A stretch of DNA of 42,861 nt from Anaerolineales bacterium (GTDB lineage: Bacteria; Chloroflexota; Anaerolineae; Anaerolineales; Villigracilaceae), in contig JASEHI010000016.1 of the NCBI GenBank assembly GCA_030018695.1, positions 1-42,861 of the forward strand, read 5' to 3'. The position numbers were made by a program, and so were the translations under genes. Under the pieces are notes generated by a model. The model saw only the letters and a list, made by a program, of their open reading frames with translations. It ran no database searches and was not told the origin of the DNA. This document shows positions 31,761-40,852 of the stretch, one piece after another (within the stretch, counting starts at the first letter, position 1; every line of letters begins with the position of its first letter).

Positions 31761-32360
31761 TTACAATTGCACCAACCCGGTGCGGATGGCGAACTTGACC
31801 AGCTCTGTGCGCGAGTGCATGTTCAACTTGTTCATGATCCGCTCTCTGTGGCGAGCGATCGTCTTCGGACTGAGGCCGAGGCTATCGCCGATCTGCTGGT
31901 TGTTCGACCCCTGCGCCACCATTTCCAGCACCTGCCGCTCGCGCTGGCTGAGGGCATCCAACCCAACTATAGCGATGTGATTGCCAGGCGGCGATTGAAA
32001 GGATTGTCCCGGTTGTTGGATCAACCGCTGGTAATCTTCCAGCAGCCAGCGGGCTAATGCCGGCTGCAAATAGACGTGACCGGAGGCGACGGTATGGATG
32101 GCATCTATCAGATCATCCGCGGCGGCATGTTTGGTGATGTAGCCGGATGCGCCGGCGGCCAGCATTTGCATGAAATATTGTTTGTCGTCGTGAACGGTCA
32201 GCGCCAAGATCAGGCAATCCGGGCACAGGACGCGCAAGCGGCGCGTCGCCTCCATCCCATCCATGCCAGGCATAGTGATGTCCATCAGGATAATATCCGG
32301 ATGTATTTCCATAGCCCGCGAAAGCGCTTCTTCGCCATTGCCCGGCAAGAAATGCTGCAA
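31761..32360 (-). pseudogene. NarL/LuxR-type response regulator lacking the start of its receiver
   Basis: The C-terminal two thirds look intact: phosphoacceptor Asp in DIILMDITMPGMDG, Thr in ALTVHD, Lys in YITKHAA, and a LuxR helix-turn-helix LSQRERQVLEMVAQGSNNQQIG with TIARHRERIMNKL. The first strand with the Asp-Asp pair is missing. The only start is TTG 32360, and an in-frame stop lies about 40 nt upstream. In another frame, upstream codons (from about 32436) read VLISHRRLLRPRLNT, which resembles a decayed receiver start where ADDH would be expected. A frameshift with loss of the acidic pair is the likely cause. An uncommon truncated regulator is the alternative. Confidence 0.65.
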
Positions 32361-32533
32361 ACGAATGTAGCGTGTCTGGCTGATGGATGGTGGTATTCAG
32401 TCGTGGCCGGAGGAGTCGGCGGTGGGATATTAGCACAAGTGTTCTGGAAAACCAAGCAATTTGCGTAATAAATGCGGACTTCCCTGGCTCCTGATTATCC
32501 GATGTCTTTGTCTCTGTAATATTGGTTCTATCG

Positions 32534-32539
32534 TATAAT
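32534..32539 (+). promoter_or_regulatory. Candidate -10 box for the helicase-methylase operon
   Basis: A perfect TATAAT lies 53 nt before the helicase ATG. No matching -35 box at 16-18 bp is clear. The region 32361-32591 otherwise holds only the decayed regulator start. Confidence 0.35.
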
Positions 32540-32591
32540 AAATCCATCAAGCCTCCTTTGGGAAAAGTGTTATTACCCTACGAGGGTTCCC

Positions 32592-35500
32592 ATGCCTCGC
32601 ATCTTTGACAACATCAAGCAAAATTTGCTTCCTGCACTCCAGCACACAATTCAAACGTCCCTTCGCGCGGATTTTTGTGTGGGGTATTTCAATCTGCGTG
32701 GCTGGAAGCACTTGCAGGATTACATTGACCAATGGACCGGCGGAGAAGAAAACCGATGCCGCCTCTTGGTGGGGATGCAGAAACTACCTCAAGATGAATT
32801 GCGTGAGTTGATGAGCATATCGGCAGAGGCGGCTGAGATCAGCAATCAGGTCGCCGATAAACTCCGCAAACGCCTGGCTGTTGAATTCCGGGAACAACTC
32901 ACGATTGGCACACCGACGAATGACGATGAAATTGCCTTACGCAGATTGGCGGAACAAATCAATAAGGGGAAAGTAGTAGTTAAACTGTTTCTGAGACATC
33001 CTTTACACGCCAAGCTTTATCTCCTGTTTCGCAATGACCTGGATGCCCCCCGCGTCGGGTATCTGGGAAGCAGCAATCTAACCCTGGCCGGGCTCTCTGC
33101 CCAAGGCGAGTTGAACGTGGACGTGGTGGATGCAGACTCCAGCCAGAAATTGGCTGACTGGTTCAACGATCGCTGGAACGACCATTTCTGTGTGGACATC
33201 TCGAAAGAACTGATCCAGATTATCGGTGAATCGTGGGCACGCGAAGATTTGATACCGCCTTATTACATCTACTTGAAGATGGCCTATCATCTATCACAGG
33301 AAGCTCGAACCGGCATTTCTGAATTCCGTATCCCTGGCGACTTGTACAATAAACTCCTTGAATTCCAGGCCGCGGCGGTCAAGATTGCCGCACACCACAT
33401 TCATAAACGTAACGGAGTTTTGATTGGTGACGTTGTTGGCATGGGGAAAACTCTAGTGGGCACAGCGGTCGCTCGCATCTTCGATGAAGATTTGGGATTC
33501 GACACGCTCATCATATGCCCAAAGAATCTGGTACCAATGTGGGAAGACTATCGGGATAAATATCGGCTGAGAGCAAAGGTTCTTTCGATAAGCCGGGTTA
33601 TTCGCGAATTGAAATCGCTGCGACGTTACCGGCTGGTTCTTATTGACGAAAGCCATAATCTACGCAATCGTGAGGGGAAACGCTACGGGGCGATCAAAGA
33701 CTATATCGAGAAGAATGAGAGCAAGGTCATCATGTTGACGGCCACGCCGTACAACAAAACTTACCTCGATCTTTCCAGCCAATTGCGCCTGTTCGTTACG
33801 GAAGATGAACAATTACCCACAAAGCCCGACCACCTATTGCGAGAAATCGGTGAAGTGGAATTCATCCGCAAGCACCAGGCGCCGTTGCGCTCCATTGCCG
33901 CCTTCGAGAAGAGCGAACATGCCGAAGACTGGCAAGAACTGATGCGTCTGTACATGGTTCGGCGCACGCGTACGTTCATCAAAGCCAATTATGCCCAAAC
34001 AGATGAGAGGGGTCGAAAATACCTGCTCTTCCCGGATAATCGGCGTTCGTACTTCCCAGATCGAATTCCAAGAACCGTCAAGTTCAAGTTGGATGAAAAG
34101 GATCCAGATGACCAGTACGTGCGAATGTTCGCGCCGGAGGTGGTGGATACGATAGGCCATCTTTACCTGCCTCGCTATGGCCTGGGGCAGGATATTTACG
34201 TAAACGATAAGAAAGAGAAGTTATCACCCAAAGAACAGAAAATCCTGCAAGACCTATCGCGGGCCGGGAAACGACTGATCGGCTTTTCGCGTACGAACTT
34301 ATTCAAGCGCCTGGAGAGTAGCGGATATGTCTTCCTTCTCTCGATTGAACGGCATATCTTACGTAATTATGTCTTCCTGCACGCTTTGAATAACAATCTA
34401 CCTCTACCTATTGGTACACAGGATGCTGCTCTGCTGGATTCCCGCCTCACCGATGAAGATAAAGATGGGAATTTGGCCGACCTGTTCGATATCGAAAACA
34501 CCGACCTCGACGAGGTTGAAGAGAAAACCGAAACCGCTACCGTAGGGCTGCGGACAGAGAAAGATTTCGTGCGGGAGGCAGAAAAGGTTTATCAGCTTTA
34601 TTCCACCAAGTTCCGCAAACGCTTCAATTGGATCCGCTCGGAAGTATTCGGCTTAGCGCTGGTAAAACACCTGAGTGAAGATGCAAATGCTTTGATGGCT
34701 GTTCTCCAAGGCTGCGGGGTTTGGAACCCGGAGAAGGATGCCAAACTTCAAGATTTATACAATCTGGTGACCAAAAAATATTCAAACACAAAAGTGCTAA
34801 TTTTTACACAATATGCCGATGCTGTTCGCTATCTGGAAGAACAGCTCAAAGAGCGCGGTGTGACATCCCTGGCCGGCGCGACCGGCGACTCTCCAGATCC
34901 CACTTGCCTGGCATGGCGCTTCAGCCCAGTCAGCAATGAGAAACAGGATTTGGTAAAGCAAAAAGATGAATTGCGGGTCTTGATTGCCACCGATGTCCTC
35001 AGCGAAGGCCAGAACCTGCAAGATTGCTGCGTGGTTGTCAATTTTGATTTGCCCTGGGCGATCATCCGCTTGATTCAGCGCGTCGGGCGCGTGGACCGCA
35101 TCGGCCAGCAAGCGGAGAAGATTTACAGCTATACCTTCCTGCCGGCCGAGGGCGTGGAGCGTATCATCCGCCTGCGTGAGCGGCTGCGTAACCGGCTCAA
35201 GGAAAACGCCGAAGTGGTCGGCTCGGATGAGATGTTCTTTGAGGATGACCAGAACAACCAGGTCATTGTAGACCTGTACAATGAGAAAGCCGGCATTCTC
35301 GACGGTGAAGAAGACGAGACCGAGGTGGATTTGGCATCCTACGCTTACCAGATCTGGAAGAATGCCACGGATGCCAACCCAAAACTTCAGAAGATCATCC
35401 CAGACCTGCCGCCGGTCGTCTATTCGGCGCGGACATTCCAGCCAACCGAGCGCGAACCAGAAGGGGTGCTGGTTTACCTGCGCACCGCCGAGGGGAATGA

Positions 35501-36005
35501 TTCTCTCGGTTGGATGGATACAACCGGCCTGAGTGTGACCGAGTCACAGTTCGCTATCTTGCGGGCTGCGGCCTGTTCGATTGATACGCCAGCCGTACTG
35601 CGGGCGGAGAACCACCACGAACTGGTTCAAGCTACTGTCGCCTATCTCGGCGTGGTGGAAAAGGCCGTTGGCGGGCAATTAGGCCGGCCATCGGGCGCCA
35701 AATTCCGCACCTATGAACGGCTGAAGCATTACGCTGAACAGGTCAAGGGTCAGCTTTGGGACACCCAGGAGCTGCGCAAGGCCATTGATGATATTTACCG
35801 CTACCCGTTGCGCAGTGTAGCCGTAGATATCTTGAACCGCCAGTTACGCAGCGGGATTTCGGATGAGGCACTGGCCAGCCTGGTTGTGGCCTTGAACGGA
35901 GAAGGCCGTCTGTGCGTCCGCACGGATGATGAAGAGAAAATCCAGGAGCCGCAGATCATTTGCTCGCTCGGGTTGAGGAACGTTGCAGGGGAACCGAAAG
36001 TATGA
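32592..36005 (+). CDS. Phospholipase D-like nuclease domain fused to an SNF2-family helicase
   Basis: Probably the DNA-translocating, nuclease-bearing subunit of a restriction-type defence system. The N-terminal 210 residues form a PLD-like domain with one HKD-type motif (HAKLYLLF near residue 139, then GSSNLTLAGL near 160). The helicase has Walker A GDVVGMGKT (about 278), DESHN (about 352), TATPYNK (about 383), the C-domain IFTQYADAVRYLEEQL (about 735), ATDVLSEGQNLQ and IQRVGRVDRIGQ (about 830). A further C-terminal region of about 260 residues is not recognised. Its stop overlaps the methylase start by 4 nt in ATGA, so the two are made together. Other PLD-helicase proteins occur with adenine methylases. 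DISARM components DrmA and DrmB are not seen nearby. Confidence 0.88.
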   Translation: MPRIFDNIKQNLLPALQHTIQTSLRADFCVGYFNLRGWKHLQDYIDQWTGGEENRCRLLVGMQKLPQDELRELMSISAEAAEISNQVADKLRKRLAVEFREQLTIGTPTNDDEIALRRLAEQINKGKVVVKLFLRHPLHAKLYLLFRNDLDAPRVGYLGSSNLTLAGLSAQGELNVDVVDADSSQKLADWFNDRWNDHFCVDISKELIQIIGESWAREDLIPPYYIYLKMAYHLSQEARTGISEFRIPGDLYNKLLEFQAAAVKIAAHHIHKRNGVLIGDVVGMGKTLVGTAVARIFDEDLGFDTLIICPKNLVPMWEDYRDKYRLRAKVLSISRVIRELKSLRRYRLVLIDESHNLRNREGKRYGAIKDYIEKNESKVIMLTATPYNKTYLDLSSQLRLFVTEDEQLPTKPDHLLREIGEVEFIRKHQAPLRSIAAFEKSEHAEDWQELMRLYMVRRTRTFIKANYAQTDERGRKYLLFPDNRRSYFPDRIPRTVKFKLDEKDPDDQYVRMFAPEVVDTIGHLYLPRYGLGQDIYVNDKKEKLSPKEQKILQDLSRAGKRLIGFSRTNLFKRLESSGYVFLLSIERHILRNYVFLHALNNNLPLPIGTQDAALLDSRLTDEDKDGNLADLFDIENTDLDEVEEKTETATVGLRTEKDFVREAEKVYQLYSTKFRKRFNWIRSEVFGLALVKHLSEDANALMAVLQGCGVWNPEKDAKLQDLYNLVTKKYSNTKVLIFTQYADAVRYLEEQLKERGVTSLAGATGDSPDPTCLAWRFSPVSNEKQDLVKQKDELRVLIATDVLSEGQNLQDCCVVVNFDLPWAIIRLIQRVGRVDRIGQQAEKIYSYTFLPAEGVERIIRLRERLRNRLKENAEVVGSDEMFFEDDQNNQVIVDLYNEKAGILDGEEDETEVDLASYAYQIWKNATDANPKLQKIIPDLPPVVYSARTFQPTEREPEGVLVYLRTAEGNDSLGWMDTTGLSVTESQFAILRAAACSIDTPAVLRAENHHELVQATVAYLGVVEKAVGGQLGRPSGAKFRTYERLKHYAEQVKGQLWDTQELRKAIDDIYRYPLRSVAVDILNRQLRSGISDEALASLVVALNGEGRLCVRTDDEEKIQEPQIICSLGLRNVAGEPKV

Positions 36006-39000
36006 AACTCGACTTTGCCGGCGTTCAAGAACTGCTCAAAACCTTCGACTTTCCGACACTGTTCCGGGAAGAATTGGGCTGGGAACTCCTCCGCTACGCG
36101 CTGGATATTCCCATCAGTGATGAGACCTATCACCTGAAGACTATCGCCCACAAGCGCGGTTTTTTTGCCTTGCGTTACAGCGGTTCAATCCCGGCCTATG
36201 CCATCCGGCGCAAGATCGATTCCCAGATAGCAAAATCGTACCACGAGCATCTCATCATTTACACCGATCCCACTCAAACGACGCAAGTCTGGCAGTGGAT
36301 GAAACGCCAGATCGGCAGGCCGGCCGCATCGCGAGAGCACACCTTTCGGCGTGAACAGAGCGGCGAGGCATTGATCCAGAAACTGGAACAACTGGCAGTC
36401 ACGTTGGATGAAGAAGATGAATTGACCATCCTGGATGTGGCCGAGGGCGTCCGGCGCGGCTTCGACGTGGAACGCGTCACCAAACGCTTCTACGACCGCT
36501 TCAAGGACGAGCATGCCGTCTTCCTGAAATTCATTGCCGGTATTCCCGAAGAAGGGATGCAGCGCTGGTACGTCTCGGTGACGCTCAACCGGCTGATGTT
36601 CGTCTACTTTATCCAGAAGAAGGGCTTTCTGGACGGTGACCTGGACTACCTACGCCACGGGCTGGCCGAAAGCCAGAAGCAGGGCCGCGACCGCTTTTAC
36701 CGCGGCTTCCTGTGCCCCTTGTTCTTCAAGGGCTTTGCCAGCAAAGAGCACGACGCCACCACCCTGCGCCTGCTGGGTAAAGTCCCTTTCCTGAACGGCG
36801 GCATCTTCCAGAAGCACCAGATCGAAGAACGCCACGGCGAGAAACTGGACATCCCCGATGCGGCCTTCGAGCGCCTGTTCGCCTTCTTCGAGGATTATCA
36901 ATGGCACCTCGACGAGCGCCCGACTCGCAACGACCGCGAGATCAACCCGGACGTGCTCGGTTACATCTTCGAGAAGTACATCAACCAGAAGCAAATGGGC
37001 GCCTATTACACCAAAGAAGACATTACCGGGTACAACAGCAAGTATACGATCATCCCTCATTTGTTTGATGCGGCGCGGAAATATTACAAAACAGGATTCG
37101 AGGGTGATTCGGCAGTGTGGAAACTGCTCCAAAATGAGCCAGACAGATATATCTATAAGCCTGTCCGGCACGGAGTTACCTGGAATTATAAGCCGGGCGA
37201 CCGCAATGAAGGGAATGCCTTGGATGTCGCGTTGCCCCTGCCGACTGAAATCGCAGAGGGGTTGAATGATCCCTCACGCCGTGGGGGCTGGAATAAGACC
37301 GCCCCAGCGGAATTCGCACTGCCGACAGAAATCTGGCGTGAGGTGGTGGCGCGCCGTCAAAGATATGAGGATACAAAACGCAAACTGGAAAGCGGCGAAG
37401 TCAGCGAGATCAACGACCTGATTACGCTCAACCTGGATGCGCGCCAGTTCGCACAGGACGTAATTGAGAACACCGAGAGCGTGGAATTGCTGAGAGCGTT
37501 TTGGAAGGCGATTTTGAGCGTGACGGTGCTCGACCCGACGGTGGGCTCGGGAGCGTTCCTGTTCGCGGCGTTGAACGTGCTGGAGGCGCTTTACGAAGCC
37601 TGCCTGGAACGGATGCAGGCGTTCGTGGACGAATTGGACGCGGCAAGCGCGTCGGGCGTGGCGCACCGCCCGGAGAAATATGCCGATTTCAAGAAGGTGC
37701 TGGCAGAGATTGAACACCACCCCAACCGGCGCTATTTCATCCTGAAGTCCATCATCGTGGACAACCTGTACGGGGTGGACATCATGGACGAGGCGGTGGA
37801 AATCTGCAAACTGCGTCTGTTCCTGAAACTGGTGGCGCAAGTGGAGCGCGTCGAGCAGGTGGAGCCCCTGCCGGATATTGACTTCAACATCCGCGCCGGC
37901 AACACACTGGTGGGCTTTGCCGCCAAAGAGGATGTGCGCCGGGCGGTAGAGATGACCAGCGCCGGGCAGATGAAACTGGTCTCGACGGAAGATAACGCCA
38001 TCCTGAAGCGCATCGAAGAGAAGGCGCAGGACGTGGAACGGCTGTTTGGGCTGTTCCGCCAGCAGCAGACCGAACTGGGCGGCGAGGTGCGCCCGGAGGA
38101 TAAGGCCGAACTCCAGCGCCGCCTGAAGGAACTGGGAGACGAACTCAACATCCACCTGGCGCGGCAGTACGGCATTCACAACTACAGATCGGTCGAGTTT
38201 GACAAATGGCGGGAAAGCCATAAGCCTTTCCATTGGTTCTTGGAGTTTTATGGCATTATGCAAAATGGCGGGTTCAATGTGATCATTGGGAATCCGCCTT
38301 ATGTGGAATATAACAAGGTGAAAAATGAATATTTGATCCTTTTTTATGAAACTGAAGAATGTGGAAACTTGTACGCATATGTCGTAGAGCGAAATAAAAA
38401 CCTACTTTCAAAAAATGGTCGTTCAGGGATGATTATTCCCCATTCGGCTTTTTGTACTGACCGGATGAAACCGATCATTGAACAATTTAAGCATGGAATT
38501 TCTTGGATTTCTACCTACGACATCCGCCCTGCCAAGTTATTTGTGGGTGTTGACCAGCGATTAGCAATTTATGTGCAAATGCAATCGTCCAAGAACAATG
38601 TTTACAGTACAAAATACCATCGCTGGAATGAAGAAGCGCGCCAGCACTTGTTTGAGCAACTTCAGTATATTGAAGTTGGTGATTTTGCTTACTCTAATTC
38701 GTTTGCTAAAGCGGGAAAGCGAATCGAAAACATATTATGGCAAAAAATACACGAAAAGAAACTCCTTAGAGAAGATTTATTTGGAAGGTCAAAACTATAT
38801 TTTCACAATGCGCCGAGATATTGGATTAGAGCCACAACATTTGCCCCATACTTTTGGAATGAACGAGATGGAGAGAAATTATCGAACCAAGTAAAAGAGC
38901 TTAATGTTGCTGATGCTACAACCGCTAAAGTTTTAACTTCGGTTTTGAATAGTAATCTTTTTTATTGGTGGTTTGTTTTGCTCTCTGATTGTCGTCATCT

Positions 39001-39316
39001 AAATAGGAGAGAAGTTGAATTATTTCCTGTTAGTCTTTCTCAAATGAGTAGTGAGATAAAAGTAGACTTGGCTAAACTGTGCGAAAGTCTAATGGATGAG
39101 TACCAAAAAAGTTCTGTAAGGAAAGAAACAGAATATCAAACTACAGGAAGAGTGGTTTACGATGAATACTATCCTAGATACTCTAAGCCGATCATTGACG
39201 AGATTGACCGCGCCCTGGCGCGTCATTACGGCCTGACGGCGGAGGAGCTGGATTTCATCATCAATTATGACATCAAGTACCGGATGGGGTCCGAGTTGGA
39301 GGAGGGGGAGGAATGA
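36002..39316 (+). CDS. Eco57I-type adenine-specific DNA methyltransferase
   Basis: A 1104-residue N6-adenine methylase, probably marking host DNA for the helicase-nuclease partner. The methylase core has motif I DPTVGSGAFLF (about residue 510) and motif IV NPPYVEY (about 763). The N-terminal 340 residues (including NRLMFVYFIQKKGFLDGD) are typical of this large family; I see no certain nuclease motif there. After NPPY the recognition region 38290-39180 turns AT-rich: 21 of 60 bases are G or C at 38701-38760, against 37 of 60 at 37861-37920. GC content rises again for the last 45 codons. ATG 36002 overlaps the helicase stop. The usual reading is a two-gene restriction-modification or phage-growth-limitation-like pair. 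Confidence 0.88.
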   Translation: MKLDFAGVQELLKTFDFPTLFREELGWELLRYALDIPISDETYHLKTIAHKRGFFALRYSGSIPAYAIRRKIDSQIAKSYHEHLIIYTDPTQTTQVWQWMKRQIGRPAASREHTFRREQSGEALIQKLEQLAVTLDEEDELTILDVAEGVRRGFDVERVTKRFYDRFKDEHAVFLKFIAGIPEEGMQRWYVSVTLNRLMFVYFIQKKGFLDGDLDYLRHGLAESQKQGRDRFYRGFLCPLFFKGFASKEHDATTLRLLGKVPFLNGGIFQKHQIEERHGEKLDIPDAAFERLFAFFEDYQWHLDERPTRNDREINPDVLGYIFEKYINQKQMGAYYTKEDITGYNSKYTIIPHLFDAARKYYKTGFEGDSAVWKLLQNEPDRYIYKPVRHGVTWNYKPGDRNEGNALDVALPLPTEIAEGLNDPSRRGGWNKTAPAEFALPTEIWREVVARRQRYEDTKRKLESGEVSEINDLITLNLDARQFAQDVIENTESVELLRAFWKAILSVTVLDPTVGSGAFLFAALNVLEALYEACLERMQAFVDELDAASASGVAHRPEKYADFKKVLAEIEHHPNRRYFILKSIIVDNLYGVDIMDEAVEICKLRLFLKLVAQVERVEQVEPLPDIDFNIRAGNTLVGFAAKEDVRRAVEMTSAGQMKLVSTEDNAILKRIEEKAQDVERLFGLFRQQQTELGGEVRPEDKAELQRRLKELGDELNIHLARQYGIHNYRSVEFDKWRESHKPFHWFLEFYGIMQNGGFNVIIGNPPYVEYNKVKNEYLILFYETEECGNLYAYVVERNKNLLSKNGRSGMIIPHSAFCTDRMKPIIEQFKHGISWISTYDIRPAKLFVGVDQRLAIYVQMQSSKNNVYSTKYHRWNEEARQHLFEQLQYIEVGDFAYSNSFAKAGKRIENILWQKIHEKKLLREDLFGRSKLYFHNAPRYWIRATTFAPYFWNERDGEKLSNQVKELNVADATTAKVLTSVLNSNLFYWWFVLLSDCRHLNRREVELFPVSLSQMSSEIKVDLAKLCESLMDEYQKSSVRKETEYQTTGRVVYDEYYPRYSKPIIDEIDRALARHYGLTAEELDFIINYDIKYRMGSELEEGEE

Positions 39317-39710
39317 GTAAGGCAAAAAACAGAAAACCCCATCTGGCCTATTAAGCACCTGACGCATAGCGTCAGACTTCGGACAGACAGGGTTCGTTGA
39401 TGCCTGTACTTTACGTTGGATATGAAGAATTGTCAATAGGATTTTTCTAACAATCGCAGCAATGAGTCCACTGCAAAAAGGTTGGTTCGAGATTATCTTC
39501 GTATAAAATGGGACAAAACCATTGAAAATGACCTTAAACCGCATTCGTTACCCATTGAAACGCAGAATTTCACCATCGAAGTGGGAGAAATTTCTAAGCG
39601 ATCGAGCAGAACCGAGTATTTGCAGAGGAGTCAGCAATGGAATTGCTATTTCATGTCTATTCGGCTACAATATCAATAGAATTATCTCGGTGTCTGAGTG
39701 AGAAACCCCT
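39317..39710. other. Degraded spacer between the methylase and the three-gene module
   Basis: No convincing gene is seen. A perfect 7-bp stem with 3-nt loop (CTGACGC/GCGTCAG) lies at 39358-39374. Short open frames exist (for example 39482-39679, TTG start), but none has a ribosome-binding site or a recognised domain. The composition is AT-rich like the following genes. This may be the remnant of an older gene. Confidence 0.5.
39643..39671 (+). promoter_or_regulatory. Candidate promoter of the three-gene module
   Basis: TTGCTA (39643-39648) and TACAAT (39666-39671) are exactly 17 bp apart. The predicted start would leave a leader of about 33 nt before ATG 39711. This would make the module an independent transcription unit. 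Confidence 0.5.
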
Positions 39711-40484
39711 ATGCCAACACAAAAATTAAGCCTTGCTCCGCTAATTGAAACCATATTGGAAGTTCGTTGGCAATTGGTCGAACAGTCTCCTGGCTTGTCC
39801 ATAGACCCAAGATATAAAATTCTGGTCGGGCGGCTGTATGATCGACTGGCAAGTGAATATCCGTTTCATGAACCTTTGCCAACGGCTTCCATGCCCGATG
39901 AAATGCTTGGCTATATTGTTCAACATCGCTTTCGGGTGGGTCAAGACCAATGGCCTCTCGTTCAAGTCGGCCCAGGTCTGGTGACGTTGAATGAGACCAA
40001 GAATTATACCTGGGAGGAGTTTGAACCACGCTGCCAACGATTGGTGGATACCCTGTTTGAAACATACCCAAGTGAAGGTCAATCTCTATCCATTGTTAAT
40101 CTCCAACTGAGATATATCGATGCCATCCCGTTTGATTTTTCCCGCAACGACATCCTGGCTTTCATTACCGAGAATTTAAAAATCAATCTTTCTTTCCCGG
40201 CATCTTTCTTTGAGAACACGCCCATCCAGACTACTCCCGAGGCTTTGAATGCGTTGTTTGTTTTTCCTGTTACTGAACCCAAAGGAAGTATCAGGCTGCG
40301 CTTTGGACGGGGGAAACGCGAACAGGATGACGCGCTTATTTGGGAAACAGTGGTGCAGTCGGATACCCCCGATATTCCAGAAATGCCCAGTCAATTTAAA
40401 GACTGGTTATCTGCTGCACATACGCTGACACATAATATGTTCTTCAAACTCATTAAAGGCTCACTGGAGGAGCAATTTAAATGA
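39711..40484 (+). CDS. TIGR04255-like protein of unknown function
   Basis: A 257-residue soluble protein. The opening LSLAPLIETILEVRWQL fits the conserved start of the sporadically distributed TIGR04255 family. Later blocks are LQLRYIDAIPFDFSR, ITENLKINLSFPASFF, and the C-terminal AHTLTHNMFFKLIKG. The family has no established activity that I know of; members are scattered in bacteria and turn up near defence and mobile genes. Its stop overlaps the next start in ATGA. GC content is lower than in the core genome. No ribosome-binding site is evident before ATG 39711. Confidence 0.65.
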   Translation: MPTQKLSLAPLIETILEVRWQLVEQSPGLSIDPRYKILVGRLYDRLASEYPFHEPLPTASMPDEMLGYIVQHRFRVGQDQWPLVQVGPGLVTLNETKNYTWEEFEPRCQRLVDTLFETYPSEGQSLSIVNLQLRYIDAIPFDFSRNDILAFITENLKINLSFPASFFENTPIQTTPEALNALFVFPVTEPKGSIRLRFGRGKREQDDALIWETVVQSDTPDIPEMPSQFKDWLSAAHTLTHNMFFKLIKGSLEEQFK

Positions 40485-40852
40485 CTGGAACTGATCAACC
40501 AACTTGCACTTATGACGTTGCTCCTCAAGTAAAACCGTTTTTGACTTCCCGTATTTATGCTGGGCTATGGGAAACGATCGGCAGGCAAAACGCTTCGGCT
40601 CCCCTGATATTCCCTGAAACTGGACTGCGCGACGATCGGGGCAACGGAGTTGTGTCTACAGGCTGGCATATGTTCTGGCCGATGCCGCAAGCATTTTATG
40701 CCAGACCGCAAATTTCGAGACCGCAGCCTCGAAAAATATCCCTGCATGAGGCGCAGCGAGTAGCAATCGAGGCTCTTTTGAGCGCCGAAAAACGGCGCCA
40801 GGAAAATCGAGAGCGAGAGGCTGTTTTCTGGGCGGCAATGGAAGACGAATGA
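40481..40852 (+). CDS. Hypothetical protein, middle gene of the three-gene module
   Basis: 123 residues, family not recognised. The N-terminal half is Pro/aromatic-rich (VSTGWHMFWPMPQAFYARP), followed by a long charged helix (HEAQRVAIEALLSAEKRRQE) likely to mediate contacts. No signal peptide or membrane helix. Both ends overlap the neighbours by 4 nt (ATGA), so translation is probably coupled and the protein probably forms a complex with one or both. Confidence 0.7.
   Translation: MTGTDQPTCTYDVAPQVKPFLTSRIYAGLWETIGRQNASAPLIFPETGLRDDRGNGVVSTGWHMFWPMPQAFYARPQISRPQPRKISLHEAQRVAIEALLSAEKRRQENREREAVFWAAMEDE

Noticed and set aside
32113-32550. Minus-strand open frame of 145 aa upstream of the NarL-type regulator
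   Set aside because: Only its middle part resembles a decayed receiver start; the rest overlaps the regulator in the wrong frame, so it is counted as a remnant, not a gene.
32592-39316. Full DISARM system
   Set aside because: A helicase and a methylase are present, but DrmA (helicase with DUF1998 partner) and DrmB are not, and the PLD domain is fused rather than separate.
39482-39679. Possible small gene of 65 aa
   Set aside because: It has a TTG start, no ribosome-binding site and no recognisable domain; it is treated as part of a degraded spacer.
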